DNA from: Phallus indusiatus
Lineage: Eukaryota > Basidiomycota > Agaricomycetes > Phallales > Phallaceae
DNA length: 64,000 bases
Assembly: GCA_027605045.1 (NCBI GenBank)
Contig: JAQFWX010000007.1
Span: 868,001 to 932,000 of the forward strand
Direction: 5' to 3'
The notes beneath the pieces are model-generated. The model was not told where the DNA came from. It saw only the letters and a program-made list of their open reading frames with translations, and made no database searches. This document shows, piece by piece, positions 1-11,970 of this stretch. Within the stretch, counting starts at the first letter, position 1; every line of letters starts with the position of its first letter. The translations under genes and the position numbers were made by a program.

Positions 1-3000
1 GTGGACTTTTCTAGATTGACATCTTTACATATCTTTTGTGATCGCGATGATCTCCGGATTGGGGCATGGCCATGGCCCTTGACCTGTGTGTGTCCTTAAC
101 GCCTTACGTGGGTTGTCCCGATACGTATCGTCCTTGTACCGCCCCGGGACTGCCCTGGCTCTTGCATTTTTCTTTCTTCTCTCGGTTATTCTCTTTCTAT
201 ATAAAACCGAGGATCGCCATTTGTTATTCTCTACCCCCACCCAACACCTTTTTGGTGGATATGGACCGCGCTACCTACTAATCGTCGTCGCATGCAACGT
301 CCACGTCCGTAATCGCACTGGCATTTATTTATTGGATCAACCTCCGGATACCTGGAGTTGATTGGTTTGGTTTATTTATTCTCCAAAAACAAAAACGACA
401 TGTTTGTCGAACGCGGGTCTTCAAAAAGACATCCGTTTATTTATGAGTATGGATTGACATTACGCTCTCCCGATGCATTACAGCAGCTAACCAAAGTTTC
501 TCAGCATCTTCAACTTTCATATTTCGAAGAAAAAAAAACTAAATAATCAATGTACCACTATCGACATTCCACGATTGCATCTGTCTTCATCTATTCCAAG
601 CATCTCATCTAGCATCTTTTCGGCATTCTCAATCAGCATTCGTCATCATCAACACTCGCATTTTTGCATCTGCATTTTCATCTACATTGTCATTCAGCAA
701 TCTGTTTCGCATCTAGCATCAATATCATCATCAGCATCTCAACCTGCATCGCATCGCATCGTTTCACGCAAAAATCAGGTAAGACCTCCGGTTTGCTCCT
801 ACTCAACGTCCTGATCTCGGGCCTGACGACACTTCAGTATCCACAGACTACCATTCGTGCATTTCTTTGTCTCAATCCTGATTTCATTTCTGCATTCATC
901 AAAACTAGTCTCGAAATATTATATGTTTTATATGCCATGTGTATGTTCTTGTTTACTGTACGTTCTTGAATTCAAGATATGAATTATGCAAAAAAAAAAG
1001 TATGCAAATTCTTAGAGAGTGAAATTGAATACTTGCACATGAATATGATGTCACATGCCACATGATGCATGATGCCTTTGGTCTGCGTCGTGCGATGCCC
1101 CTCCGAGTCAATGAACCCGATGTACCAGCTGACCTTTGTCTCATCTCATCTCGACCGTCGACAATCGGGCGCATTTTCTATTACCAGTTTCACGAAATAC
1201 GTTCTCCCGAAGCGTTCATCGCTCGCGATAACACTTTGATAATTGTCCGTCGTGCGGAAACCGTAATTCTTAAGAGGTTTCGAGGGTGCTCTTCTTTCCT
1301 GGATCCTGGGGCGCACAGCTGGGACCATCACTAAAGACGCTTTGAACTGGCGTCACAAGGTCACATCATGGTGACATGGCGTCCATCACCACGGCGTGGC
1401 ATACCCTGCTCACGCTGCGGGCATTTATCCCCCACATTGTCTCCTGTTACCATCCTTCGCCCATTCTGACGAGGGTTCCACAACCATTTTAAGTATGTGA
1501 CCTCTATTGACCTCGTCGTGGTCTCACATGACTTTATAAAATAGCTTTTTTGTAGATTATACCGTACACTCGAGCAAAATATATTTTATTTAACTTAAAG
1601 TCTATCATGATCAATCGAGAAACAATACAAACAATAACATTTCATCGCCGGTTGTCATGGGAGAGTACATCGTGAGCTAGCATTGGTGAGGCTGACTATA
1701 AACAGTGCCTAAGGCCCTGTACTCTTCGTCAGTTATGGACCCACAATGCGTTCACTAAAATAACTACACGTACGTGATCGCGTGATCAGCTGTGATCAGT
1801 CATCATTGTTTGTAAGAGCGCACGTGATCCTCACGTGACCAGTTTCTTGGCTATGTATAAGTATCAAGAGTTGCGTCTCAATTGGACCATTGTACACTTT
1901 CCACTACTTCCCTTCCGATGCCACCAACTTCCAATCGCAGCTTGTACATCCCGCCCATCAGATTGGCCGTTATTGCTTTTCGATGAAGATACCTTTTGAT
2001 TCTGAAGATCTCATGAATAGTTTGATGAAAAATACTATGTTAATTCGTGTACGTTCATATATTTGCCACATCTTCCTGCTAATGTTTTGTACAGGCTTGG
2101 AGCATAATTCAACAAATGAAGCTCCGTGAATGGTAACAGTAATCCAAAAAAAATACGAAGCGTGTTGCGCCCGCCGCCTTTCGGAATGGAAAGCGTTACC
2201 TCAAGTGCGCTAGCCTATATAGCAACATCGGTTCGTCCATCCACTTGCTATCGCTTCACCAAATAATCTCTGCAGGTCTACTTTTTTTTCGAGCTCACAA
2301 AATAAGCTTGTGACGATAAAAAAAGGTGACTTCAATTACTTCCAATTTTATAATGGATTAGTCGCGAGCATCAAAAAGGGTCTCTCAGAGGAAAGAACTT
2401 TTTCAATGGTAGAACAAGTATGTTTCTAACTGCCTTCTGGATTTGTCTTTTACACTGTCCGCTCAGGTGACAAGTATTTCCCTCTACCGACGAAGACGAG
2501 ACAGAAGATAGTGATAGTGAGGCTGCACCAACAGGGCGCAGCCTCCTAAAAGCCAGCTTCAAGCCTGCCGTGATCAAGCTCTTCGAAATGAAACCAATAA
2601 TGTAACAATTACTGGCACGAACGACGGTGATGGATATTAGATATATTGTTTGCTAGAAGTCGTATAGGATTTTGAATACATTTATTTCTTGATTAACATG
2701 CTCTGGCAAATAATTATACGGCCAACCTCCATTATTCCCATCTACAACCATTTATACATGTACAGCAAACTCCCACTATTCCCAGTCTACGACCATGTTT
2801 CCTACATGGTGGCCACAAGCCGTCACATCAACACAATAACCCGCCATTATTGTTAAAATGACAATGACCTGGGTGAGACGACCACGACTAGACCATAATG
2901 AAGAATCCGTGTTAACATTGTCACCACGGTGGTTGTGCGATGGTCATATTTCTTATGAGCCAGCACTACGTGGACACAGATAGTGACATGGCCACGCCAT

Positions 3001-3539
3001 CGTGCTCTCGCCGTCGATGGTCACGACATGGCCACGTGTGACCGGAAATAATCGTTTTCTGTGATGACTGGGAGCTCAAGCGCTCATCATTTGTTCAAGT
3101 GATATCGAAAGAGAGTTGGAGACTGAAGTGAATAGTTAGGTTGACACAGAAGCTGTACGAAATCTTTGCAACTTCTCCTACTTAATAGACCCAAGACAAA
3201 TGGAGCTGGGGCGTACACGTGCCCCGCCCAAGTGGATGGAAACATTGGAAAGACTTGCGACGGACGCGAAGTAGTGACGCTGTGACGTCATTCGCGTTTA
3301 CGTTCAAACATGTATGACGTCCAATTTTCAAAAAATTAAGGAATTTATATATGGCGGGTCAACGAGTTTTTTTTTTTTTGTTGCATTATCATTTGGATAA
3401 AGCGGTAGTTTTTTTATCGTTTGCTTGAATGAGAATTTAAAAATTCCCTGGTCTTTCTTTCCTTTTCTTTTTGTCCAGTGATATTGAATACCCCATATCC
3501 AACCTCTTTTCTTGCATCTTTTCTTTTAATCTTTTGACG
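1..3539. other. No recognisable gene; low-complexity and regulatory-looking patches
   Basis: I see no credible gene in this stretch. It holds a pyrimidine-rich block at about 560-770 built from irregular CATC/GCATC repeats, which resembles a basidiomycete 5' leader, and a cluster of CACGTG and GTGATCA motifs at about 1765-1850. A short open segment at 2471-2605 encodes an acidic run followed by a basic tail and a stop. It could be the last exon of a lost gene, but nothing upstream joins to it convincingly. A T-run and AT-rich patch at 3330-3440 lies just upstream of the sugar transporter and may be part of its promoter. Confidence 0.5.
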
Positions 3540-6355
3540 ATGTCAGAATCGACGCTTCATTCTGCTGTCTTAAATCCTCCCCCTGAAACACGTCCAAAAC
3601 ACGACAACGCACACGAATGGCGCGAGCATGATTCAACGACGGCACAAGACCATAGCGACGTCGAGGACCGCCATGACGACCACGTTATCGAAGAAGGCAA
3701 TAAAAATAATAAGAAAAGGATTATGAGCATGTACGTTATTGTTTTTCATATTCCCAAAATGGGTACGTTGAGACTAACGATGATATCACCAACAGTAAAG
3801 GCGTTCCTATCGGTTTTGTATCCATCGAATTGGCTGTGTTAGCCTCAATGGGCGGGTTTATCTTTGGTGTACGCCTCTTCCCTTTCTTCCCCTCTGAATG
3901 CGTTTGCGTGGATGTTAACTTTTATTTGCAGTACGATACCGGTCAAATATCCGACATCTTACTGATGGACCACTTCCTCATATCCTTCGCCACATGCAAA
4001 ACACCAGGCGTCGCATCAACCTGTGTTTTTAAAACTTCGATTGAAGGTAATGTTTCAGTCACTGTCCTTCCAAAAAAATCCTCCAGATTCTAATGTGTTT
4101 TGAAAGGTTTAATTGTTGGTTTGTTAAGTATTGGAACTCTCTTTGGGACGTTACTCGGTGCTCCGTATGTCTTGCTCTTTTCATTTGATTCAGGTTTTGG
4201 TCTGACATCTTTCGGATAGTCTTGCGGATATGTTCGGCCGTCGTCGTGCGATTGCTATCGAATGCGTAGTCTTTACAATTGGAATTATTATTCAGTTGGC
4301 TTCTGTAACCGCCTGGTACCAGTTCGCAAGTATGTCCTCTCATGTTGTTCATAACAACGTTGGATTAACATTCTGGTACTAGTTGGTCGGCTTATTGCTG
4401 GACTAGGTGTTGGTGGATTAAGTTCGGCTGTGCCTATGGTTCGTTTCCATAAATTTATATTGTATCAATTGTGGATTAACACGAACGGTAGTATCAAGCA
4501 GAAACTGCACCTCCTCAGATTCGTGGTACCCTAACAGGAACATACCAACGTACGTTAACATATTCCCTCTCTCTTTAACAGTCCATTCATCGTTCTTATA
4601 TTGACCGTCTGTACGTTTAGTTTTCATTACTTTTGGTATTTTAGTAGCCTACGCTATATCCATCGGAACACGTCATCTCCCAGATGGTATATCCTGGCGT
4701 CTCGTAGTCGGTATCAGTATTGTTTGGGCTGCTATCCTATGTTTCGGTATCTTAACTATGCCCGAATCTCCTCGGTCAGTTCAAGTTCAACCTGATCCCT
4801 GTCAGAATATGTTCAATATTGATATAATGATACCAATCTAGATGGCTTGCTGCTCGTGGAGAATGGGACAAGTGCGCTCGTTCGGTTGCCCGGCTTAGTG
4901 GCATCTCGCCAAAAAAAGCACAAACAACGCGTTCTGTTAAACGTGAATTGAGAGAGATTAGGCAGAGTATTGAAGCTGATAAGACTATGGCAAAGGTAAT
5001 TTCGGCTTTATACTATTTTGGCCCTTTTGAAGCATTAAACGCTTAAACGAACGATTGGCTTATCCTTTTCTTATCTAGGCAACTTGGATCGAGTGCTTCC
5101 GAGGCAGAAATAAACTTCGTTATCGTACCCTTCTTGGCATGGCTTTGCAGAGTTATCAACAGCTCACCGGGGCCAATTATTTGTAAGTACTTTCTAACCA
5201 AAAGGTATATTATGTAGCACTTGTTGATTCTACATTCGTCTGTTTTTTATCATCACAGCTTTTATTACGGCGCAACTATTTTCCAAGGCGTCGGTATATC
5301 AGATTCCTTTATCAGTCAACTCATTCTAGGAGGTGTAAATTTCGGATGCACATTCTTAGGGTTGTACATCATGGAAAGGGTAACTACAATTCATCCTTTC
5401 TCTTCTCTCCCTTTCCTGATCTGATATACTACATTTGAAAAGTTCGGTCGTCGTAAACCTCTTATTTTCGGCGGACTCTGGCAATCGCTATGGTTGTTTG
5501 TTTTCTCCGCTGCCGGAACAGCCAAAAACCCGATGACGAACGGGAGTATTGGAGCTTTAATGATTGTTTCTGCTTGTTTGTTCATTCTTGGATATGCCAG
5601 TACTTGGGCTCCGTATGTGTTTTAATTTTCTGTTGTCGATGGGAACGGGCTCTTATTCTTTTTCTCTTTTTCTTCTGTGTAGGGGTGTGTGGATTATCGT
5701 TGGAGAAACGTTTCCTACCCGATCTAGAGCTAAACAAGTCGCGTTGGCCACATCTTGTAACTGGCTTTTCGTACGTTCCTATGCATCTTTTGTCTGGATT
5801 TCTTGATATTAATACATATCCTGATAGAACTTTTTATTGGCCTTCTTCACTCCCTTTATTACACGTGATATCCAATTCCGATATGGATTTGTCTTTGCTG
5901 GCAAGTTGTTTTCATGCTTTCTTTCGTGTTAACGTTATACTCACAAGAATTGGTTTGTTGTTTATTTTTCCAGCTTGTAACCTAGCTGGTTCAAGTACGC
6001 CCTCTATCTGTTTCCCCGCATATATAGTGCTTAAATTCTTTCTTTCTTAGTAACCACTGCCATATTTTTGTACGAGCCTGCTGGGCTGAGTTTGGAAGAA
6101 GTTGACATGGTATGTATCGTGCTTATTACTATCTCAGAGTCCGTTCAAACTGAAGCTTATTTTCAGATGTATAACGATCCAAATACTCACGCATGGAACT
6201 CTGGTAGCTGGAAAGATCGGAATTGGGAATTGTTAAATAATGGGAATGGAAATGGAAACGGAAACGGGAACGGGAATGGTGAGAGTGAAAATGGAAATGG
6301 AAATGGAAATGAGGAGAAGAGGGGTATTCGGAGATTTTTACCTGGAAGGCATTGA
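3540..6355 (+). CDS. Sugar transporter, major facilitator superfamily (17 exons)
   Basis: Predicted plasma-membrane sugar/H+ symporter of the fungal MFS sugar porter family, 595 aa. Exons fit in phase: 3540-3730, 3796-3868, 3932-4046, 4107-4164, 4220-4329, 4383-4438, 4492-4549, 4621-4774, 4842-4995, 5079-5182, 5259-5379, 5443-5612, 5683-5770, 5828-5900, 5974-5988, 6051-6109, 6167-6355. Family motifs appear in order: GGFIFGYDTGQISD in helix 1, DMFGRRRAI after helix 2, GRLIAGLGVG in helix 4, PESPRW before the central loop, QQLTGANYFFYYG in helix 7, and GETFPTRSRAK after helix 10. The N-terminal ~63 residues are hydrophilic and acidic. The C-terminus carries an Asn-Gly repeat from a hexanucleotide tract near 6240-6311. 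Exon 15 is only 15 nt and the intron after exon 14 starts with GC (GCAAGT). The ATG at 3540 is the first in frame. The substrate cannot be told from sequence. Confidence 0.93.
6240..6311 (+). repeat. Hexanucleotide repeat coding for Asn-Gly run
   Basis: Imperfect GGAAAY repeats, interrupted once by a Glu-Ser-Glu segment, sit in the last exon of the sugar transporter and encode a poly(Asn-Gly) cytosolic tail. The unit length keeps the frame, so copy-number change would only alter tail length. Confidence 0.8.
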
Positions 6356-8563
6356 GGATGGCCGTTCGTTCGGCGTGTAAGATATCATTTTATTTGCTTT
6401 CTCTCTCTCTCTCTCTCTTTTTTTTTTTTCCATATTGCTTAAATATTGTATTTTTAATTTGTTATCCATCATGCCTCAACATTCAATTGTTTGTACAATA
6501 AGCACGATTTTCTTTACGCTCACTTACAGTAATAGGTAATAATACACCAAAATATTTTCTACTACATTGTGTGCAACGTAATACTTCTGAAACGAAACTG
6601 ATCTTTAGTAAAAGGCCAGGGGTGCTGACTCGTAATGCGGGTTAATTATTGAAAAGAACTTCCCGCCGGATTCAGTATCAATCGGGGATTTGTTGACCAC
6701 GATTATTATGCATCGTATCTAGATTCTTCGCACTGGCAGCTCAGGTTCATGTGTGACATTATATGTGAGCTCGCGAATAAAAAGTGTACAAATTCAGAGC
6801 TTTTTGAAGTGAAGCCCAATAAAAATAAATACATGGTATATGTGAATCCTATCGCGTTTAAGTTCAAAGATTACCTTGGCGCACAAGAGTGGGTTCTGTC
6901 TATTATGGTAAACTCAGAATACTGGAAGTCAAGCTTCAAAACCCGATTGTATGGAGTTCGTTATATAGGCGCAGAAACTTGAAGGTCGTCACTACACAAA
7001 ACCACCGATATTGAAAAGCACGTAACACGAGGAATGTCTTACGATTTGTCGGAAGACCTCGTAAGGGAAGCGATCAAGCATGACGTGGTGCACAATTCGT
7101 TAGACGCGACGTCGATGACTGTAGAGAACCGTAGGTGTAAGGAATGTCAAAAGCCTGCTGTTGAGGAATGTTGGATCTTACATATATACGAGTACAAGCA
7201 AGATGACGTACAGGAAGACAAGGGCGTAAATTCATGTCCAACCGTCTTGTTCCTTAGATGGCGCGTCATCCCAGTAACAAGACCGCCAACCGTTCAGTGT
7301 ACCTCGAAATCAACATATATGAGACAAACTGATCAGAAGACGTATTTGTTGGATATTGCCCCTTACAATATCGGTTCGACATGTGCTGTACGTGCCAGTA
7401 AGTTGAAGAGATGACATGAGTGACTAAGCGTCAGTAACGCGGCCGTCCGTCGCCGTCTGTGTACTATGCCAGTACTCCGAGTGTCCTTCACCCAGTTGCC
7501 TTCCCATGATTCATGGATTAATCAACCCAGTAAGTTACCTTCTAACACTTACGAAAACAGAGCGAGGGTTTTTTTTAGGGCGCTGCCTGATACACTCCAA
7601 ACTGGTGATCGCCGTAATTCAGAAGTTTTCCGAATCCAACGTTTGCTGAACTGTGTTAGTTATCCGTCAATTACATTCTCTCTATATATAGAATCAGTGT
7701 AATTCATCGTTATATTCCTGTAGTCGCCCGAAACTGGTGAGGTCTCGTTTGAAATGATTTTGATTGGATTCTGTGCTAATAACAGCTATACAAGAGTCCG
7801 TGTCACGTTCCTCCTTGACCATCTCAGTTGAGAACAGATCTCCTCCACAAAATGATCCCTTGCAGAACTATGTGTGCCGTAAATCAATGCATACTGCACA
7901 GCATAGCAGTCTTCTGACCTTTTGCCACAATTTTGAATTCGTCAATGATTTCGCTATTCCGTTCTTTTTTGGTAGGCCGTAATAATTATCTATTATTCAA
8001 AACTGCGGCTTACGAATTCCAGAAAAAGTGCTGAGAAACAAAGAAAATAAAAAAACCATATTGATTAATTATCGTAGTGGTCCGTAGATGCCAACATCAA
8101 CGCTCCAACCTCTATAAATGTCGCTAGCACCGTAACTCTCAATCTGCTTCTTTGATCTAAGATCCCTTCCTTTGACTTACCGGAAGAAGCATAGCCAACG
8201 CCCGTTTGGAGATGACAGCTGAGTTGGCTCACAAGCTATGGAGAGATATGAGCAAGCAGGTTACGCAAATGAGCTTTTCAAGTTCAGCTTTTCCATGAAG
8301 TCCTAGGCAGTACTACTTATGGGGTTGTTTTGAATATATACAGGTCTTTCTGCTTGTCATTGATTTTTCGAAAAATAGCACTTCTTTTCGAACTAGGAAA
8401 AATGGCAATTGAGGCTTTGAGGCCTGAGGAGTGATCGGTCTCAACAAAGATCAAGCGGATTATGTGGAGCCGAAGTTCCCGAACGAGGTTAGTGTTTTGT
8501 TTTCACAGTATATATCACAACATATTTAGGCTTGAGTTCCAAGGAAGAGGAATTTTGAACATC
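6356..8563. other. Intergenic; contains the left copy of a duplicated block (7032-8795)
   Basis: After a CT-microsatellite and T-run (about 6400-6430), which may mark the transporter 3' end, no gene is recognised. From about 7032 to 8795 the sequence is repeated, diverged, at 22,589-23,031 plus 31,872-32,720. A 126-codon open frame at 7034-7414 lies in this block, but the second copy at 22.6 kb carries several indels and in-frame stops, so coding is doubtful. TGACTAAG at 7423-7430 corresponds to the target site into which the 8.8-kb Mutator-like element inserted in the other copy. The downstream part (8.1-8.56 kb) is the 5' flank of membrane-protein gene A, with a TATAAA near 8113. Confidence 0.6.
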
Positions 8564-9941
8564 ATGTCCCAGTCGCAACTCATACAAGGGCTCCCGCTTA
8601 TCTACCCCGCCAATACCAATCTAGGTTGAAGAGCAATTTCTATCTTTGCAGTCGAAAACTGATAATTCTTGTAGTTGCCAGTACAACACTCATTGTCTGG
8701 GATACTTTCTTGGTTTTTGATGAAGAAGTGAGTATTTAACTCTTCACAGAGTGATTTCCGCAGCCTCGGCGTACTAAGACCCAGAACAGGCAAAATTTAT
8801 TTGGTCGTATGCAGTGTTCTTTCGCGCTAGTAATAATGGTTTTCAAAAAAAATCAATGCCTTAGATCCAAACATACTTTCGTGAAGATCCTATACTTAAC
8901 AGTTCGATACCTTGTTCCTCTAGTTTATTGGTAAAGTGTCCTACTATAATACTTGCCTGCCGTTTGAAAGCTCCTGATATCCCAAAAGTGGAATGATTAT
9001 TGCTTTTTTAGGGAGTCCTACACATTTCAGCAAATTTTGTCCGGAAATAATGTGGATCGTTAGTTTAGGCGGTTTATCGGCTATAACTTGCTCGAACTTA
9101 CTACTCATACAACGAGGTAGTATACCTTATTCTCTTAGTTGCATCATTAAACTCAATCTTGCTTTTTTTTAGTTTATGCATTTTACGGACGGTCAAAACC
9201 CGTACTTTGGTCACTGGTTTTACTCTTAGGATTAACTGAAACTCTGACAATTGTCATCATGGCTGTGGGGGTACCCGGGTATCGGGTCATCGTTACCAAG
9301 GGAGATCATCTTCCACCACCTTTTGGAGCTTGCATAGTGGCTCAATATCCCGGGAAGCTATCCTTTGTTTTGTAAGCACCTTGATGAATGAAATGAACAA
9401 ATCTCTCGCTGACAGCAAGCGCCCCAATTAAAAAAGTTTCTCTGAGCTGATATTTCAAAGTATTGCCTTTCTCTTCGTTGTCGGACGGTTTGCCAACCTA
9501 CAGTTTTGGGCATGGAAAACAAGGGTTCCATATTCTCCACTATATATCAATTTCTTCAGAGATGGAACTTGGGTTTTCACAATTTTGTTCTGTAGGTGGC
9601 ACATGTATATCAATCACACTTAGGTTTCTCTCATGACTGAAACGGTTACATATATCACAGTTACCTTCTTGCTTTCTGGTGTCTACATGCATACTTCGAC
9701 TGGCACTGGCCTTTCTTTCGCCTTGTGAGTTCAAATAAGCCTTCAACTTGATGCGCTATTCAAATATTGATGAAACGGATACAGATGGTCATATGTTTTT
9801 TCTAGTATTTGCGTGAGTATTATTCAATCAGTAAATGTAGATTTTACATATCCCTCTCTAACGCTATCACAGTGTTCGCGTTTGATATTGAATTTGAAAC
9901 AGACAGCGAAGAGGGACAGAAATTATAGTAATTTATTCTGA
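8564..9941 (+). CDS. DUF6533-type seven-helix membrane protein, copy A
   Basis: Predicted multi-pass membrane protein of the basidiomycete DUF6533 family, about 270 aa; molecular function unknown. Exons in phase: 8564-8624, 8675-8727, 8790-8806, 8865-8930, 9016-9116, 9173-9371, 9437-9591, 9661-9724, 9785-9812, 9873-9941. The N-terminal domain shows the family signature (ASTTLIVWDTFLVFDEE, then FIWS, then FVKILYLTVRY). Next come several hydrophobic helices, the block VYAFYGRSK, FFRDGTW before helix 6, and the C-terminal CSRLILNLKQ motif that replaces STRLILNL in paralogues. This is the most diverged intact member and the shortest. Its first two exons are duplicated at 32.5 kb and its last exon at 37.35 kb. 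Family assignment is from the signature; the splice model is my inference. Confidence 0.75.
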
Positions 9942-11970
9942 CAAATTCTATATCGTGTCAATTTTTCTGATTCATCTTAGCCTCTACCGCTTAACTATAA
10001 GAATTTCGGACTTGTACAAGACAATGGTACAACGTTCATATTGCGGAAGTTGGGTTGAAAATTTAAGACAAAGATCATGGTTCATCTTAGCGTACAATTT
10101 CATCCTATTATTATACCGTATGCTCCATTATCCATTTGCTAGATGTTCATTAACGTTCATTTCTCGTATAACGACTCCCTCGGTGGTTGACGTACATGCA
10201 TTCAACGTGATCAGCCGGGCTCTACGGCGCTGCGTGCACGCACCGACAATAGCCAAAACGTTACAGTGCAACACCTGCAATCAGTCGTTCGTACTTCAAA
10301 ATGTTGCTCAAGTGGTCGCGAAATGTCTTTAGGTGAAGTACGTCGGTAGTTAACCTTCAAGGCCTGAAGGTATTACACGTGCAAACTGTAATAGTTGCCG
10401 TGTAATAGTAGCAAAAGCGCTAGGAATTAGTAAAGCGGATGAGATGGATTTGTGCACTTGTATAAGACTTTCTAGACGTGTGGTTAAGAGTCATGGGTGC
10501 GACTTTGTTTCGTGAGGTAGCACTTATCAATAAGTGCCACGTCTGTCGACATCGTGATCGGGTAGCAAGGGCCGGCGACGCGTATAATAGTATCATCGGG
10601 GGATGGTCAAGGGAATCAAAGTAGATGACCGAGGGTAACACAAGACAAATTGAGAGGTGCAGACGATAAGAGCCAATAATTAATTTGACGACAGGATTTG
10701 TTGGATTTTATTAGTTTGGACCATAAGATGTATTCAGTAGATACATAATAGACTTGAGCGCTTGAGCATTTGTCCTCCACCCATTTTGTCCTGTGTCGCG
10801 CTGTATTGTGTGCTGTGCGATCGTATCGTGTTAACGTCATATATACGATCTATTACGTCTGATTTTACTCTACACACATCTTATAATCCAATAGGATCCT
10901 GTCTGTTTAGTTTATATGAATATCAAAATCATCTTTTTTTCCATTGTTCACCGGGAAATCCGCCGATTCATGCAACGGGTGACTCTAAGTATAATGGTTA
11001 TCGCCAACTCAGCCATTCCGACGCACGCAGAAATGATTTTACAAAAAACAATCGGGATCTACTTCACATCATTTTAATAACGCACACAACAATTCTTAAA
11101 ACTTTTAACCACTGAGCGGCGAGCGCGCACGCGTCTGATCAGTTTGAATGACCATGGCCCGAGTTTTGCGTTACAGAAATCCACACTTTCGAAACGGATT
11201 TGGTCTTTAAGCAACTAATCAAGGTATTGACGACATTCGCAGTAGGCAAGGGTCGCGATTGGCCTGTTGCTGGGCAATCCTCCTGTATTTCATTGGTTAA
11301 TAACGGCGTTATCGTAAAACCCAAATCAAATGTATTAACCAGGCACCGCCATCCGAGCAGAGTATCTACCAAATCTAAAGTTCCGAGAGATTCGCAAAAT
11401 CGCAAACTGGGACGAGGAAACATTGGTGAAGCGGTCATTCAATATTCAATATTCAAATCCGTTGGATATCGGACAGTGAAAAAACGCTCAACAAACTCCG
11501 CGCCATCATCATGATCGTACTCTCAAAGTTGGATGGAGTCATGCAATAGGCCAACTATCCTTTGATGAGAGAAAGTTGGAGTCCGGCAACAGACGTCAGC
11601 CTTTTTATCCACCATATTCGCGTAGCCGATTCGTCTCCATTGTTTATAAGGTATCATGGAACGACTTGAGGCTTTGAGCCCGAGGCACCCGTCTATCGAA
11701 AAAACCTTGGATTTCACCCAATAACCTACTGCAGCTTCCCTGACGGAAACCAATTTCATTGTGAATGTCGGGGTTTCTCAATGGCAATCAAACTGAGCTG
11801 CGATGATCGTCAAATACAGGTCGGTTGTTAAACCGATCCGAAAGGTTGTGCCCATGACTAGTTGAGTTCAGTGAAAACTACTACATAAACCAAATGCATG
11901 ATGCTTTTATCAATACCCGAGCCTTAGTCGGATTAATTCTTATTCATAACCCCTCACCTTCGCATGAGAT
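9942..11970. other. Intergenic between copies A and B; upstream block of B
   Basis: No gene recognised. The part just after copy A (to about 10.15 kb) recurs, degraded, at 37.35-37.9 kb. From about 11.2 kb the sequence is the upstream block of copy B, which recurs upstream of F (35.1-35.7 kb), K (51.4-51.8 kb) and L (54.7-55.4 kb). On the minus strand this block keeps a short open frame (11,523-11,759) containing SVREAAVGYWVK; see the separate repeat entry. Confidence 0.5.
11523..11765 (-). repeat. Conserved upstream block with divergent short ORF (several copies in window)
   Basis: A block upstream of B-type membrane-protein genes keeps a divergently oriented open segment with the peptide SVREAAVGYWVK and, further on, IDGCL. 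Related copies lie near 35,430-35,520 (upstream of F), 51,595-51,690 (upstream of K), 54,870-54,950 and 55,325-55,430 (upstream of L). In several copies the frame is shifted or stopped, so it may be promoter DNA copied with each gene rather than a gene itself. Confidence 0.45.

Noticed and set aside
2471..2605. Possible terminal exon (acidic run followed by a basic tail)
   Set aside because: No upstream exon could be joined in phase, and no other part of a gene is nearby.
7034..7414. 126-codon frame as a gene
   Set aside because: The second copy at 22.6 kb is full of indels, there are no recognisable motifs, and Cys/His spacing gives no known finger. Kept only as part of a repeated block.
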